Shown here: positions 9,952 through 18,969 of the stretch, piece by piece
Numbering within the stretch: position 1 is the stretch's first letter
Layout: every line of letters starts with the position of its first letter
Assembly: GCF_022179305.1 (NCBI RefSeq)
Contig: NZ_BPQP01000020.1
Location: 85,170-149,169, forward strand
Direction of reading: 5' to 3'
Origin: Methylobacterium iners
GTDB lineage: Bacteria > Pseudomonadota > Alphaproteobacteria > Rhizobiales > Beijerinckiaceae
Length of the DNA stretch: 64,000 bases
The notes under the pieces: generated by a model
What the model was told of the DNA's origin: nothing
Seen by the model: the letters and a program-made list of their open reading frames with translations, nothing else
Databases searched by the model: none
Made by a program: the position numbers and the translations under genes

Positions 9952-12900
9952 ATGAGTATCGCTGGGCATCCCCCGCAGAGGTGTAGCACTGAAGCAACTT
10001 GGCTACAGGCGGACCGCCTCATGGCCCTGCGTGACTATAACATCCTCGACACCCCGCCTGAGCTTGCCTTCGACGATCTCGCCAAGCTTGCTGCTCAGGT
10101 TTGCGCTGCGCCTATAGCAGTCATCAACTTTGTCGAGAGCACCCGGCAATGGTTCAAAGATGAAGTAGGTCTGGGTCTTCGCGAGACGCCTATCGACCTC
10201 TCTATTTGTGCCCATGCATTGCTTCAGAAGGACCTGTTCGTCATCCCTGATACAACGCAGGATGAACGCTTCGCGTCCAATCCGCTCGTTACAGGCAAGC
10301 CGCATCTGCGCTTCTATGCAGGCGCACTTCTGGAGACCTCTGAAGGCCTGCCCCTCGGCACCGTCTGTGTCCTCGACCATCGACCCCGAGCAGAAGGTCT
10401 AACGGAGGCACAGGGTGAGGGGTTGCTCTCCCTAGCTAGACAGGTGATGGCGCAGCTTGAGCAGAAGCGGCTCGTTCGCCGCTTGGCGATGCGCGAGGCT
10501 GAACTTGCCGAGAGTGAGCAGAAATTCCGTGCCATCTCCGACAGCATCGACCAGATGGTCTGGTCAACCCGCCCGGATGGCTTCCACGACTTCTACAATC
10601 AACGCTGGTATGAGTTCACGGGGGTCCCGGAAGGCTCAACGGATGGCGAGGCGTGGAACGGCATGTTCCACCCTGACGATCAGGAGAAGGCTTGGAGCGT
10701 CTGGCGGCACTGCTTGGCCTCAGGTGAGCCTTACCACATCGAGTATCGTCTGCGGCATCGCTCCGGTGAGTACCGATGGGTACTTGGACGAGCCCAGCCC
10801 GTGCGCGATAGCCTTGGACATGTCACACGGTGGTACGGCACCTGTACAGACATCCATGATCTCAAATCAGCACAGGGTGCGCTGAGCGAAAGCGAAGCAC
10901 GCTTCGACACTCTGATCGATGTCTCCCCATAAGCTGTCTGGTTCAGCGATGCCAGGGGCGCGATCACGTACTGCAATGCGTATTGGCACGATTACACCGG
11001 CTTGGAGCCGGGCGACACAAACGGGGATGGTTGGGTAGCGGTGGTCCACCCTGACCATCGCGAGCAGGTCCTTGCCGTCTGGAAGCATGCGGCGCAGCAT
11101 GACGAGACATTTGAGTGCGAGATACCCTTTCGCCGTGCGTCTGATGGCGCTTATCGCTGGTTCATCTCACGCGCCCTGCCGATCAGGAGCGCAGAGGGTC
11201 GCGTTGAGCAGTGGGTGGGCATCGCTCTCGACATCCACGAACGCAAGCAAGCTGAAGAGGCAAGCGCACGTCTGGCGGCCATCGTATCCTCGTCAACCGA
11301 TGCCATCATCAGTTTCGACCCAGAGGGTGGTCGTATCCAGACATGGAATGAAGGTGCCGAAACGCTGTTCGGCTACACGCGCGGCGAGGTCATAGGCGCT
11401 CCGGTCGATCTGCTCTTGCCGCAGGACGGACTGGCCGCGCTAGAGAACCAGACCGGGGTTTTCGATCTCGTCAAAGCAAATGGCAAAGCCGAAGTCGAGA
11501 GCGTCCGCCGCTCCAAGGACGGCCGCCTTCTGGATGTGTCGATCACGGCTACATGGATCACGGCTCCCGATGGGCGGGCACTCGGTGTAGCGGGCATCTT
11601 CCGGGACATAACCGCCCGCAAGCAGACAGAACGCGCCCTTGCCGCAGAACGCGCTCGACTGGATGCCATCTTCAAGACGGTGCCCGTAGGTATTGTCATT
11701 GCCGAGGCCCCTTCCGGTCGTATTCTGGATGGGAACCCGCAGGTGGAGACGATCTTCCGTCACCCGGTCCTGCCATCACCGGATATGGCAAGCTACAAGG
11801 AATGGGTCGCCTTCCACCCGGATGGTCGGCAGGTCGAGGGTCACGAGTACCCGCTGTCGCGTGCCTTGACCTCGGGCGAGGTCACAGCGGGGGATGAGTA
11901 CCTGTATCAGCGGGGCGACGGCACGTATGCCTGGGTCAGGATTACCGGTGCTCCGATCCGAAATGCTGAAGGACAGATCACGGGCGGTTTGGTCGCCATC
12001 GTGGACATCGACAAGGAGAAGCGGGCGGAAGAGGCAGCACGTCAGGGCGAAGCGCGTTTCCGCAAGCTGATCGAGGCCAGCCCTATCGGTATTGCCATTG
12101 GCGATCTGGAAGGTGGCTACTCCTACGGCAACCCAGCGATTCAGCGCCTGCTTGGCTACAGCGCGGATGAGTTTGCGCAAGGAAAGGTTCCGTGGCGGGG
12201 CATGACTCCGCCCGAGTGGACAGGCAAGGACGATGAGGCGGTACACCAACTGACCACGCTTGGTGTCGCTGAGCAGTTCGAGAAGGAGTACATCGCCAAG
12301 GACGGCCGCCGTGTCCCGATCCTGATCGGGGCATCGATGGTGAAGCGCGTCGGGGCGAGCGGTGAGGATGCCGCTGCTTATGTCGTAGACCTGACGGCGC
12401 TGAAGCAGGCCGAGGCCGACTTGCGTGACCGCGAAGCTCTACTGTCAGGCATCTTCCAGTCTGCGGGCTTGTACACAGGCGTTGTCGAACTGCTGGGCGA
12501 CGATGTGCTCTATGTCATGGCCAACGCGCGCAACGCTGGACTCTTCGGACGTAGCGTGACTGAGATGCAAGGTACGCGCCTCAGCGAACTCGGCACGAAC
12601 CCTGAGGCTGTCGCGCATTGGCTTGGTTTCATGCGCGAGTGCTACGCCAAACCCGAGCCCACTGTCTTAGAGTATCCATTTGAGAGAGACGGAGTGGTCC
12701 ACCACTATCTTGGCACCTATACCCCGTTGCCACGAGGATCATCTAACCGGCCACGACTTGCATTGGTGTCATTGGACATCAGCGAGCGTAAGCGGTTGGA
12801 GGAGCAACAGGTGCTCGTCACACGCGAACTCCACCACCGGGTCAAGAACACCCTCGCCATTGTGCAGGCGCTGGTTTCGTCCACCGCACGCTACGCGACC

Positions 12901-13404
12901 ACTATCGCTGAGTTTCAGCAGTCCGTGATGGACCGGATCGCTTCTCTGGCAAAAACTCACACGCTACTAATTGACGATCAGTGGGGAGGGGCTGCGCTCA
13001 GGGACATCCTCCTGGCAGAGTTGTCACCTTACGACGACGAGATCGGACACAGGGTGAGGCTTGAGGGGCCTGACCTTCACCTGCCCTCCGAAGCGGCATT
13101 GGCAATCAGCATGGCTGCGCATGAACTCACCACCAACGCGGCCAAGTACGGGGCTTTCTCGTTGCCGACCGGTCATGTCCATGTGGCTTGGACGCTAGAC
13201 CGGGCCACCAGCGGAGAGCGGTTGCTGACGCTGATTTGGGAGGAGCACGACGGTCCGCTTGTGCAAGAACCGACGCGGAAGGGGTTTGGTTCGGTGCTGT
13301 TGCAGCGAGTGCTTGGTCGGCAATTGGGTGGACAGGTCGAGGTGACCTATGCGGAGGAAGGCGTTCGTGTGCGCCTAACAGCCTTGATGCCGCAAACACA
13401 TTGA
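9952..13404 (+). pseudogene. GAF/multi-PAS/HWE histidine kinase, interrupted by one ochre codon
   Basis: The uninterrupted protein would be 1150 aa. The N-terminal part has a GAF domain (about 25-175, ALRDYNILDTPPELAFDDLA, FYAGALLETSEGLPLGTVCV) and a PAS/PAC repeat (about 190-320). An in-frame TAA at 10930-10932 follows VSP; the same frame continues at once with AVWFSDARGAITYCNAYW, four or so further PAS domains and a C-terminal HWE kinase (RELHHRVKNTLAIVQAL, MAAHELTTNAAKYG, LIWEEHDGP). A C-to-T change of CAA (Gln) would explain the stop. The start at ATG 9952 is a choice; the frame is open from 9841. The C-terminal part could be translated from TTG 11002, but a functional product is uncertain. 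Confidence 0.88.
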
Positions 13405-13801
13405 AGAAGGTAGCTCGGCCGGACGTTCGTTTATTGGTCTGACCAACTACCCCGAGGCTTCCCATCTGCGATGGTCATCCTATCGGCGTCGCTGGCCTGC
13501 TCTGATCCTCGCGTACGCTTCGGCTCCTCGCAGTCCGACGCTCGCCGATGACTTCGGACCTAACGCCATCACTGGCCACTTGGGCCGATTCCCTGGCTCA
13601 TCGTGGGTGCGAACCTGCTCTTCCCTCCTGAGGCCCGATCATCAGGATGGATCGTCTCGGGGCAGACGTATGCCGGGATCGTCGTAGGGACGTTCAAAAG
13701 GACGTTGCAGGTGCGGGGAGGTGCTCCCGGCCTCACAACGCAGTCGATGAATTCATATTCAAGATCAAAGACTTGTTACGCCTCAGTAGGTCTTTCTCGG
13801 A
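13405..13801. other. Non-coding right end of the yifB distal insertion
   Basis: About 400 bp between the kinase stop and the yifB junction. No ORF with credible composition, no transposase similarity and no terminal inverted repeat against the left end were found. The last bases read CAGTAGGTCTTTCTCGGA before the repeated TTG. Confidence 0.5.
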
Positions 13802-14770
13802 TTGGCCCGGGCGATCATGACCTCGCCCGTTTCCATCGGCTGGCGCAGGGAATCGAGCACCTGGGCTGAGAATTCCGGCAGCTCGTCGAGGAAGAGCACG
13901 CCGCCATGGGCCAGTGAGGCCTCGCCCGGCCGCGCATTGATGCCGCCGCCGACGAGGGCGGCCATCGAGGCGGAATGGTGCGGCTGGCGGAAGGGTCGCC
14001 GGTTCGAGAGCGCCCCCTCCTTGAGCTCGCCCGCCACCGACTGGATCATCGAGACCTCGAGGAGCTCGCGCGGGCTCAAGGGTGGCAGGATCGACGGGAG
14101 GCGGGCCGCCAGCATCGATTTGCCGGCACCGGGCGGGCCGTTGAAGAGGAGATTGTGACCGCCGGCCGCCGCGATCTCGAGGGCGCGCTTGGCGCCCTCC
14201 TGACCCTTGATGTCGCGCAGGTCCGGCAGGGGACCGGTAGCGGCCGCGACGGCGGGCTCGGGCCGGGCCATGACCTGGCTGCCCTTGAAGTGATTGGCGA
14301 GTTGGATGAGCGAGCGGGGCGCGAGCACGTCCATGTCGCCGCCCGCCCAGGCCGCCTCCGGCCCCGTCGCGGCGGGGCAGATCAGGCCGAGGCCCCGGGC
14401 GTTGGCTGCCATCGCGGCCGGCAGCACGCCGGCGACGGGCGTGATGGTGCCGTCGAGGGCGAGTTCGCCGAGCACGCAATAGCCGGCGAGCGCGTCGGCC
14501 GGCAGCGCCCCGATCGCCCCCATCACCGCGAGCGCGATAGGAAGGTCGTAATGCGAGCCTTCCTTGGGCAGGTCGGCCGGCGCCAGGTTCACGGTGATGC
14601 GCTTGGCCGGCAGGGCCAGCCCGGAGGCGATCAGGGCCGCGCGGACCCGCTCGCGCGACTCCGCCACCGCCTTGTCCGGCAGCCCGACCAGCATGAAGGC
14701 GACGGCGCCCGGCGCGATCTGCACCTGGACGTCGACGGCGCGCGCCTCGATCCCCTCGAAGGCGACGGTG
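13802..14770 (-). pseudogene. comM: yifB/comM, middle fragment (ChlI-like and AAA+ core)
   Basis: This piece runs from [17 protein letters not shown] to [11 protein letters not shown], about 323 codons. It includes the N-terminal ChlI/Lon-like domain ([55 protein letters not shown]) and the AAA+ core with Walker A in [18 protein letters not shown] and Walker B in [12 protein letters not shown]. After the insertion junction the frame reads PRKTY and stops. At its 5' end the frame meets a TAA four codons upstream of the 21-bp repeat, with no ATG or GTG between. The gene is therefore separated from both its start and its end. Confidence 0.95.
14750..14770. repeat. 21-bp direct repeat, left attachment site of the integrase island
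   Basis: A 21-bp sequence (ATCCCCTCGAAGG then CGACGGTG) within yifB, encoding the TVAFEGI region on the minus strand. It is identical to 21117-21137. It is the likely attL core of the island at 14771-21137. Confidence 0.88.
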
Positions 14771-14865
14771 TTCTTTGATTAAGTGTTAGTTATCAATATC
14801 TTAGGTGGATAATGAGTTACTGCGGAAGCGAAGCGGAAGCGCTAGCTGCGACACTTCCGTGTGGC

Positions 14866-15141
14866 TCAATCGCCATTACCGTCCATCTCGAGAGTAACCG
14901 AGTTGCCCGCGCTGTCGGTGCCTTCGATCTCAACGCTCCGACCGCGTTGGCGTATGCTGTCTACGTCGATGCTTCGGTAGGCCCCAGCCCCGTAGTCAAA
15001 GAACTCGACTTCGCGACCCCGCCGAACAGTCTGGCCCTTTTCGATCTCGACCGTATTGCCCGTCGAACCGTCGGTGCCATCCCAGGCCGCTGCCGGCCAT
15101 GTGAGAAGCGCTAATGCGAGTGTGGAAGCAATGCGGGTCAT
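14866..15141 (-). CDS. Small secreted DUF5334-like protein
   Basis: A 91-aa protein with an N-terminal signal peptide (MTRIASTLALALLTWPAAAW). The mature part shows the family pattern of a WDG start, then VEIEKGQTVRRGREVEFFDYG, SIDVDSIRQ and VEIEGTDSAGN. I recognise this as DUF5334-like, a family of short periplasmic or secreted proteins found in alphaproteobacteria and enterobacteria, with no assigned function. The plus-strand ORF over the same bases has no domain and is taken as a shadow. Confidence 0.7.
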   Translation of the reverse strand: MTRIASTLALALLTWPAAAWDGTDGSTGNTVEIEKGQTVRRGREVEFFDYGAGAYRSIDVDSIRQRGRSVEIEGTDSAGNSVTLEMDGNGD

Positions 15142-15335
15142 CTGGGCAAGCTATCGGCTGCAGAGCCGCCGCGCCAGATCTCATGAATTGAACACCTCAA
15201 GTTTTCCTGAGTGTTCAGTGAAAATGCTACCTCCGATACCTGCGACAAGTTTGCTGAAGATAAAATTGAGCAGGGTACTTGATCTTGGATGGCGCCGCGC
15301 TGACTGCTTTAGACAGTCAGCAAAGGAAGGCCTAG

Positions 15336-15905
15336 ATGACAGACACTATCGAAACGCAACCCGTTGAGCAGGATGACACGGTCGAGCTAACAACTCAGAT
15401 CGTCGCTGCTTACGTCTCCAACAACTCGGTCCCTGCCTCAGGTCTGGCCGACCTCATCGTGTCCGTTCACTCAGGGTTGCTCGGCCTCGGCAAGCCGAGC
15501 GCGCCTGCTCAGGAGCCCGTGACGAAGGCCACCCCAGCGCAGATCAAGAAGTCGATCAGCGATGAGGGGCTGATCAGCTTCGAGGATGGCAAGTCCTACA
15601 AGTCGCTGAAGCGCCATCTCACGGGGCGAGGTCTCACGCCGCACGACTATCGGATCAAGTATGGTTTGCCGAACGACTACCCTATGTCAGCTCCCGGCTA
15701 CTCGGCGCGACGCTCCGAGCTCGCTCGCAGCATTGGGCTTGGTCGTGCGCGTCAGGAGGCTGCGCCGAAGAGTGCTGACGTGGCTGAGACTGTGACTGAC
15801 GCGCCCAAGGCACGCGGCGGTCGGCGCACAACCAATGTTGCTAGCCCTTCGGCTTCAGCACCGAAGAAGCGCGGTCGAGCGAGCAAGGCTGTTGCTGCCG
15901 AGTGA
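15336..15905 (+). CDS. MucR/Ros family transcriptional regulator lacking zinc cysteines
   Basis: A 189-aa DNA-binding protein. The N-terminal helix set (VELTTQIVAAYVSNNSVPAS, LADLIVSVHSGLLGLG) and the core (SDEGLISFEDGKSYKSLKRH, LTGRGLTPHDYRIKYGLP, DYPMSAPGYSARRSELARSI) are typical of MucR, which binds AT-rich DNA in a histone-like way and controls exopolysaccharide and motility genes in rhizobia. The first zinc-ligand positions (CLECGK in Ros) are SFEDGK here, so the Cys pair is absent. An Ala/Lys/Arg-rich tail follows residue 150. RBS AAAGGAAGG precedes the ATG. It may silence neighbouring AT-rich cargo. Confidence 0.9.
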   Translation: MTDTIETQPVEQDDTVELTTQIVAAYVSNNSVPASGLADLIVSVHSGLLGLGKPSAPAQEPVTKATPAQIKKSISDEGLISFEDGKSYKSLKRHLTGRGLTPHDYRIKYGLPNDYPMSAPGYSARRSELARSIGLGRARQEAAPKSADVAETVTDAPKARGGRRTTNVASPSASAPKKRGRASKAVAAE

Positions 15906-16099
15906 GGTTGTCGGGTCAGGCTTCCTGCCTGACCCGCACTCGAAATCGAGTGTGCGCAACCGCATCCTGTTCCAGCGGACGCACTATCGGCGCGACGTGC
16001 CGGGTGTGCCTGAGGGCATCCCAATCTGAGCGTTCAGGAGCAGGGGCTGCTTCGCGCCTTCACTTCGTGCTCATAAACCCACGTTAGTTTCGCCCGGCT

Positions 16100-16312
16100 A
16101 TGCTGCCGGACAACCTTCCTCTACCCCATGCCGCCCGCTCCCTCCTTGCCGAGGCGATCAGCGCGCTGCGCATCGCCGGCCGGATCGTCCAGAAGCTCGC
16201 GGATCCTGCCGACACCTACAGCATCGACGGTGGGCCGCCAGTGACCTTCGGCGGTGTCGTGGCACTGGCTTGGGATACGGGGCTGATGGGCAGGTTGCAG
16301 GGGATGCAGTAG
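16100..16312 (+). CDS. Hypothetical small protein (70 aa)
   Basis: A 70-aa ORF (LPLPHAARSLLAEAISALRI near the start, VVALAWDTGLMGRLQ near the end). I do not recognise it. No clear RBS is visible. It is followed after 2 bp by another tiny ORF on the same strand, giving a tight string of three small ORFs within the island. Confidence 0.4.
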   Translation: MLPDNLPLPHAARSLLAEAISALRIAGRIVQKLADPADTYSIDGGPPVTFGGVVALAWDTGLMGRLQGMQ

Positions 16313-16314
16313 CG

Positions 16315-16434
16315 ATGGCCGAGAAGTCCGGGGCGACCTTCGGCGAGCTCTACAAGGCGAAGAGCATCACTGACGCCGACCTCGATGCAGCGATCGATGC
16401 CAACTTTGCGGACCCCACGACCCCCTGGTCTTGA
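16315..16434 (+). CDS. Hypothetical peptide (39 aa)
   Basis: The ORF starts 2 bp after the stop of the preceding one and has GGGG 12 bp upstream of ATG. It reads MAEKSGATFGELYKAK and continues through ITDADLDAAIDANFADP. Composition is that of a soluble acidic helical peptide. The close packing suggests a translationally coupled small-ORF string. No family is recognised. Confidence 0.4.
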   Translation: MAEKSGATFGELYKAKSITDADLDAAIDANFADPTTPWS

Positions 16435-16580
16435 TAGGAGAAGGCAACGGTGTCGATGTCGTAGCAACCGTCACTGCCAGCCTGTTCGCGAGCGAGATGG
16501 CAGCCGAGCCGGAGAGAAAGCTTGCCTCGCGCCGCGCTGCCGTGCGTTCGGCGATCCTGCTGGCCCGGCCGGTGAAGTGA
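16431..16580 (+). CDS. Possible hypothetical peptide (49 aa, TTG start)
   Basis: An open frame overlapping the previous stop (TTGA) and reading LIGEGNGVDVVATVTASLFA then SRRAAVRSAILLARPVK. The start is inferred from the overlap only, as there is no ATG until codon 23. It may instead be a remnant of a longer gene. Confidence 0.25.
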   Translation: MIGEGNGVDVVATVTASLFASEMAAEPERKLASRRAAVRSAILLARPVK

Positions 16581-16590
16581 TGAGCTTTTC

Positions 16591-16653
16591 CTAGGCACTG
16601 TTGACGAAGTGTCTGATCCAGAGGTGGATGGCAGCTTCATTACGTGCAGCATC
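16591..16653 (-). mobile_element. IS5-family transposase tail remnant (first copy)
   Basis: The minus strand encodes NEAAIHLWIRHFVNSA followed by TAG, the extreme C-terminus of an IS5-family (IS427-like) transposase, and the plus strand shows the matching end sequence TGTTGACGAAGTGTCTGAT. Only about 20 codons survive. The remaining bases up to 16905 contain no recognisable gene beyond the leader of the RTX-like gene. A related remnant lies at 18200-18372 in the same orientation. Confidence 0.6.
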
Positions 16654-16905
16654 ACGCCGCCTGAACGACCCTCAGAGGCAAACCCTAGCGAACCCTCGCG
16701 CACGAAGCGGATCAACCCGCAACGGCGGGACAGGTCGTGGCTTTTGCTTGAGAGTTGGGCCAATGATCCTGCCGAGACTGTTCATACCGAAAGCTTTGCC
16801 GTGCTCGTGATAGGAGATAAGCCTTTCTTAATGGTCGATTAACGGCTATCTTCTGTGGCGCCGATAATGCGGCCGGCTCGATGCAGCAGATATGGGGTAA
16901 TTGCC

Positions 16906-18153
16906 ATGATTTTGAATCTGCTAGACGACAGTAAGCCATTAAATCTAGATAATTTGGTGCTTATTGATGGAAGTGAGCCATACACACAAGATGCATTTCC
17001 AGAAGACGGATTGATACGTTTTGATTTGCCGGATTATAGTGTTCTTTATAGAGAGGTTAGAACTTACTTTCAGTATGACGAGCTTCTAGGTAAGACTCTC
17101 GAGGAGATCAGCACACTACGTAACGTCATTTTCGAGAATAGAGTATTTGGTTTTGCGCAAGATGGATTTACAGTCAAGGGATCCGACCTCTTCGACTACG
17201 TGTTCGGAAGTGCTGGTGACGACGTGTTCTACGACAAGGGTCCGGATCGCTTCCGGGGCGGTGCAGGCGATGACACGTACTACGTTACCAACGCCAACAC
17301 CGATGTGAGCGAAGGCTTGATCATTATACCCGGGCCTAACGATCCTGATGGTCCTTTTGTGAATTTTGATCGAGACGCTGGCGGAATTGATGTTGTAATT
17401 TCTTCAGTTGCTTACACGTTGCCCGATTATATTGAGAATCTTACGCTCGTCGGACCTGTACTTGGAACTGGCAATGAACTTGCCAACGTCATTACCGGCG
17501 ATAGCACAAGCAATAACCTGCGAGGCGAGGCCGGAAATGATCGTCTGATCGGTGGAGGCGGAAATGATAAGGTAGATGGTGGGTCCGGTGTTGACACTTT
17601 CGTCTTAAGTGGTTCACGTGCTGACTATGTCTTTACCCGTCAACCCGGAACGTCGGTAGCAGAGGCTGCTGTTTCTGTCGCTCATACGACGACGGGGCTA
17701 TCAGATGGCGTCGATCAGCTCAGAAACATTGAGGTGATTGAGTTTGCAGGAGGAAATCTAGCTCCTGCTGGGTCCATCCAAGGTACTGGTGCCAATAATC
17801 TCTTTATTGGAACAGCCGGAGCAGACTCATTTTTCTTTGACACTGCACTTGGCATTCCGGCTGGTGCCGATGTCATCCGTGGGTTCGGTATTGGAGATCG
17901 AATTATTACAACCTCGCTCATAAGCGATCCCAATGGAGACGGGCGGATCAGAGCTGACAGTAGTGATCGATTTGTGTTGCCGACCTTTGAGGGTGAGACG
18001 GATGCTGGACCTACGAGCAGCCTGAAGGTCTTCTCAAATACCGGTGTCTTCTCGCATCTTCAGCTTGTAGACGAACAGACAGAGCAAGGCGTGACCTTCT
18101 ACAGCTATGCTACACTGAACGATTTGCAATCCTCCTCAGGTCTTCTTTTCTAA
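16906..18153 (+). CDS. RTX-like calcium-binding repeat protein
   Basis: A 415-aa protein with glycine/aspartate nonapeptides typical of RTX domains. They occur near residues 98-125 (GSAGDDVFYDKGPDRFRGG, GAGDDTYYV), near 210-240 (NNLRGEAGNDRLIGGGGND) and again near 300 (NLFIGTAGADSFFFDTA). Such repeats bind Ca2+ outside the cell and are usually exported by type I secretion; no ABC exporter or signal peptide is nearby. The start at ATG 16906 follows GGGG. The 5' part is markedly AT-rich compared with its surroundings, and IS5-family remnants flank the gene on both sides, both signs of recent acquisition. The catalytic or binding role is unknown. Confidence 0.82.
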   Translation: MILNLLDDSKPLNLDNLVLIDGSEPYTQDAFPEDGLIRFDLPDYSVLYREVRTYFQYDELLGKTLEEISTLRNVIFENRVFGFAQDGFTVKGSDLFDYVFGSAGDDVFYDKGPDRFRGGAGDDTYYVTNANTDVSEGLIIIPGPNDPDGPFVNFDRDAGGIDVVISSVAYTLPDYIENLTLVGPVLGTGNELANVITGDSTSNNLRGEAGNDRLIGGGGNDKVDGGSGVDTFVLSGSRADYVFTRQPGTSVAEAAVSVAHTTTGLSDGVDQLRNIEVIEFAGGNLAPAGSIQGTGANNLFIGTAGADSFFFDTALGIPAGADVIRGFGIGDRIITTSLISDPNGDGRIRADSSDRFVLPTFEGETDAGPTSSLKVFSNTGVFSHLQLVDEQTEQGVTFYSYATLNDLQSSSGLLF

Positions 18154-18199
18154 GAGTGTGCCCAACATTTCAAGCACTTGAAGTGAATTGGAATGTCGA

Positions 18200-18372
18200 T
18201 TAGGCTATGTTGACGTAGTGTCTAAGCGAGAGGCGGATGGCGGTGAGTTGGACGAAGCCGAGGAAGCTCGACGCGGTCTTGTTGTAGCGCGTCGCGACGC
18301 GTCGTGCGCTCTTGAGCTGACCGATGCCGCGTTCGATCCTGTTTCGTAGCCCGTAGATGAAGCCGTCCACCG
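18200..18372 (-). mobile_element. IS5-family transposase C-terminal remnant (second copy)
   Basis: The minus strand encodes about 55 residues, GLRNRIERGIGQLKSARR then VATRYNKTASSFLGFVQ and RLSLRHYVNIA, matching the C-terminal end of IS5-family (IS427-like) transposases (RNRIER...LKxxRRVATRYDKTA...FLxF). The plus strand shows the terminal sequence TATGTTGACGTAGTGTCTAA. The rest of the element is missing; upstream DNA switches directly to the umuD pseudogene. Confidence 0.8.
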
Positions 18373-18418
18373 GGAATCCTGCTGGCCCAGCTGGTGAAGG
18401 AGTAAACAACAGCCACCC

Positions 18419-18884
18419 TCATCCTCTCGCGAACTTGTCACGAGCGCCACGCGCCACGTGCCAGCGCATGTTGAAGCGGACCACGCCCCAGAGATCGACC
18501 TCGGCGTACTCCTCGACGGCGTAGGCCGGCATCGTGCGGTTTGCGAAGGCGAGCTTCAGCCGGTTGCCGTCCAGCACCAGCCGCTTGAGGCTGAACTGAC
18601 CATCGACACACCACCAAGAAGCTCCCAGGCCTGGTCTTGAGGCTGTGGTCGACCAGCATGACGTCGCGATCGTGGATGCCGACGTCGATCATCGATTCGC
18701 CGGAGACGTTCAGCAGGAACGAGGCCGGCGGGTTCGGCGCGAGCCAGCGCGGTAGATCAAGCGCGCCTTCCAGGAAGTCATCGGCCGGTGACGGAAAGTC
18801 GGCGCAGACCGCATGACCAACGATCGGGATGCGGACGAGACCGCCGCTGTCCACGACCAATTCCCTGACCTGATGGATGCCCAT
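18419..18884 (-). pseudogene. umuD: umuD, frameshifted SOS mutagenesis protein
   Basis: The N-terminal part (from MGIHQVREL) reads as UmuD, with FPSPADDFLEG near the cleavage region and the catalytic Ser in NVSGESMIDVGIHDRD. Near 18610-18625 the frame is lost. The rest of UmuD continues in another frame, with the catalytic Lys in FSLKRLVLDGNRLKLAFANR, then YAVEEYAEVDLWGVVRF and a stop at 18419. Ser and Lys of the catalytic dyad are thus in different frames. umuC, normally next, is replaced by an IS5-family remnant. UmuD' is part of translesion DNA polymerase V. Confidence 0.82.
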
Positions 18885-18901
18885 GACATCTCCCTCTTAT
18901 A

Positions 18902-18942
<41 letters not shown>

Positions 18943-18969
18943 AGACTGTAAGCCGCGCTCCGGTCAACG

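Larger units (their letters stand above)
7172..13804. mobile_element. 6.6-kb insertion in yifB/comM carrying sensor-kinase genes
   Basis: The insertion is defined by its interruption of yifB between the codons for Ala and Asn of IARANHRITYPARL. TTG (7169-7171) is repeated at 13802-13804, and deleting 7172-13804 rejoins the gene in frame. Cargo is a lipocalin-like gene, a hybrid histidine kinase and a broken GAF/PAS/HWE kinase. No transposase, integrase or terminal inverted repeat was found, so the mode of entry is unknown. A 15-nt sequence near the left end (7183-7197) recurs exactly at 9723-9737 between the two kinase genes, hinting at two successive units. Confidence 0.8.

Noticed and set aside
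10930-10932. Recoded stop (selenocysteine or pyrrolysine) in the HWE kinase
   Set aside because: The codon is TAA, which is not used for either, and no recoding structure was noticed.
14812-15114. 100-aa plus-strand ORF over the DUF5334 gene
   Set aside because: The minus frame has a signal peptide and family pattern; the plus frame has neither.
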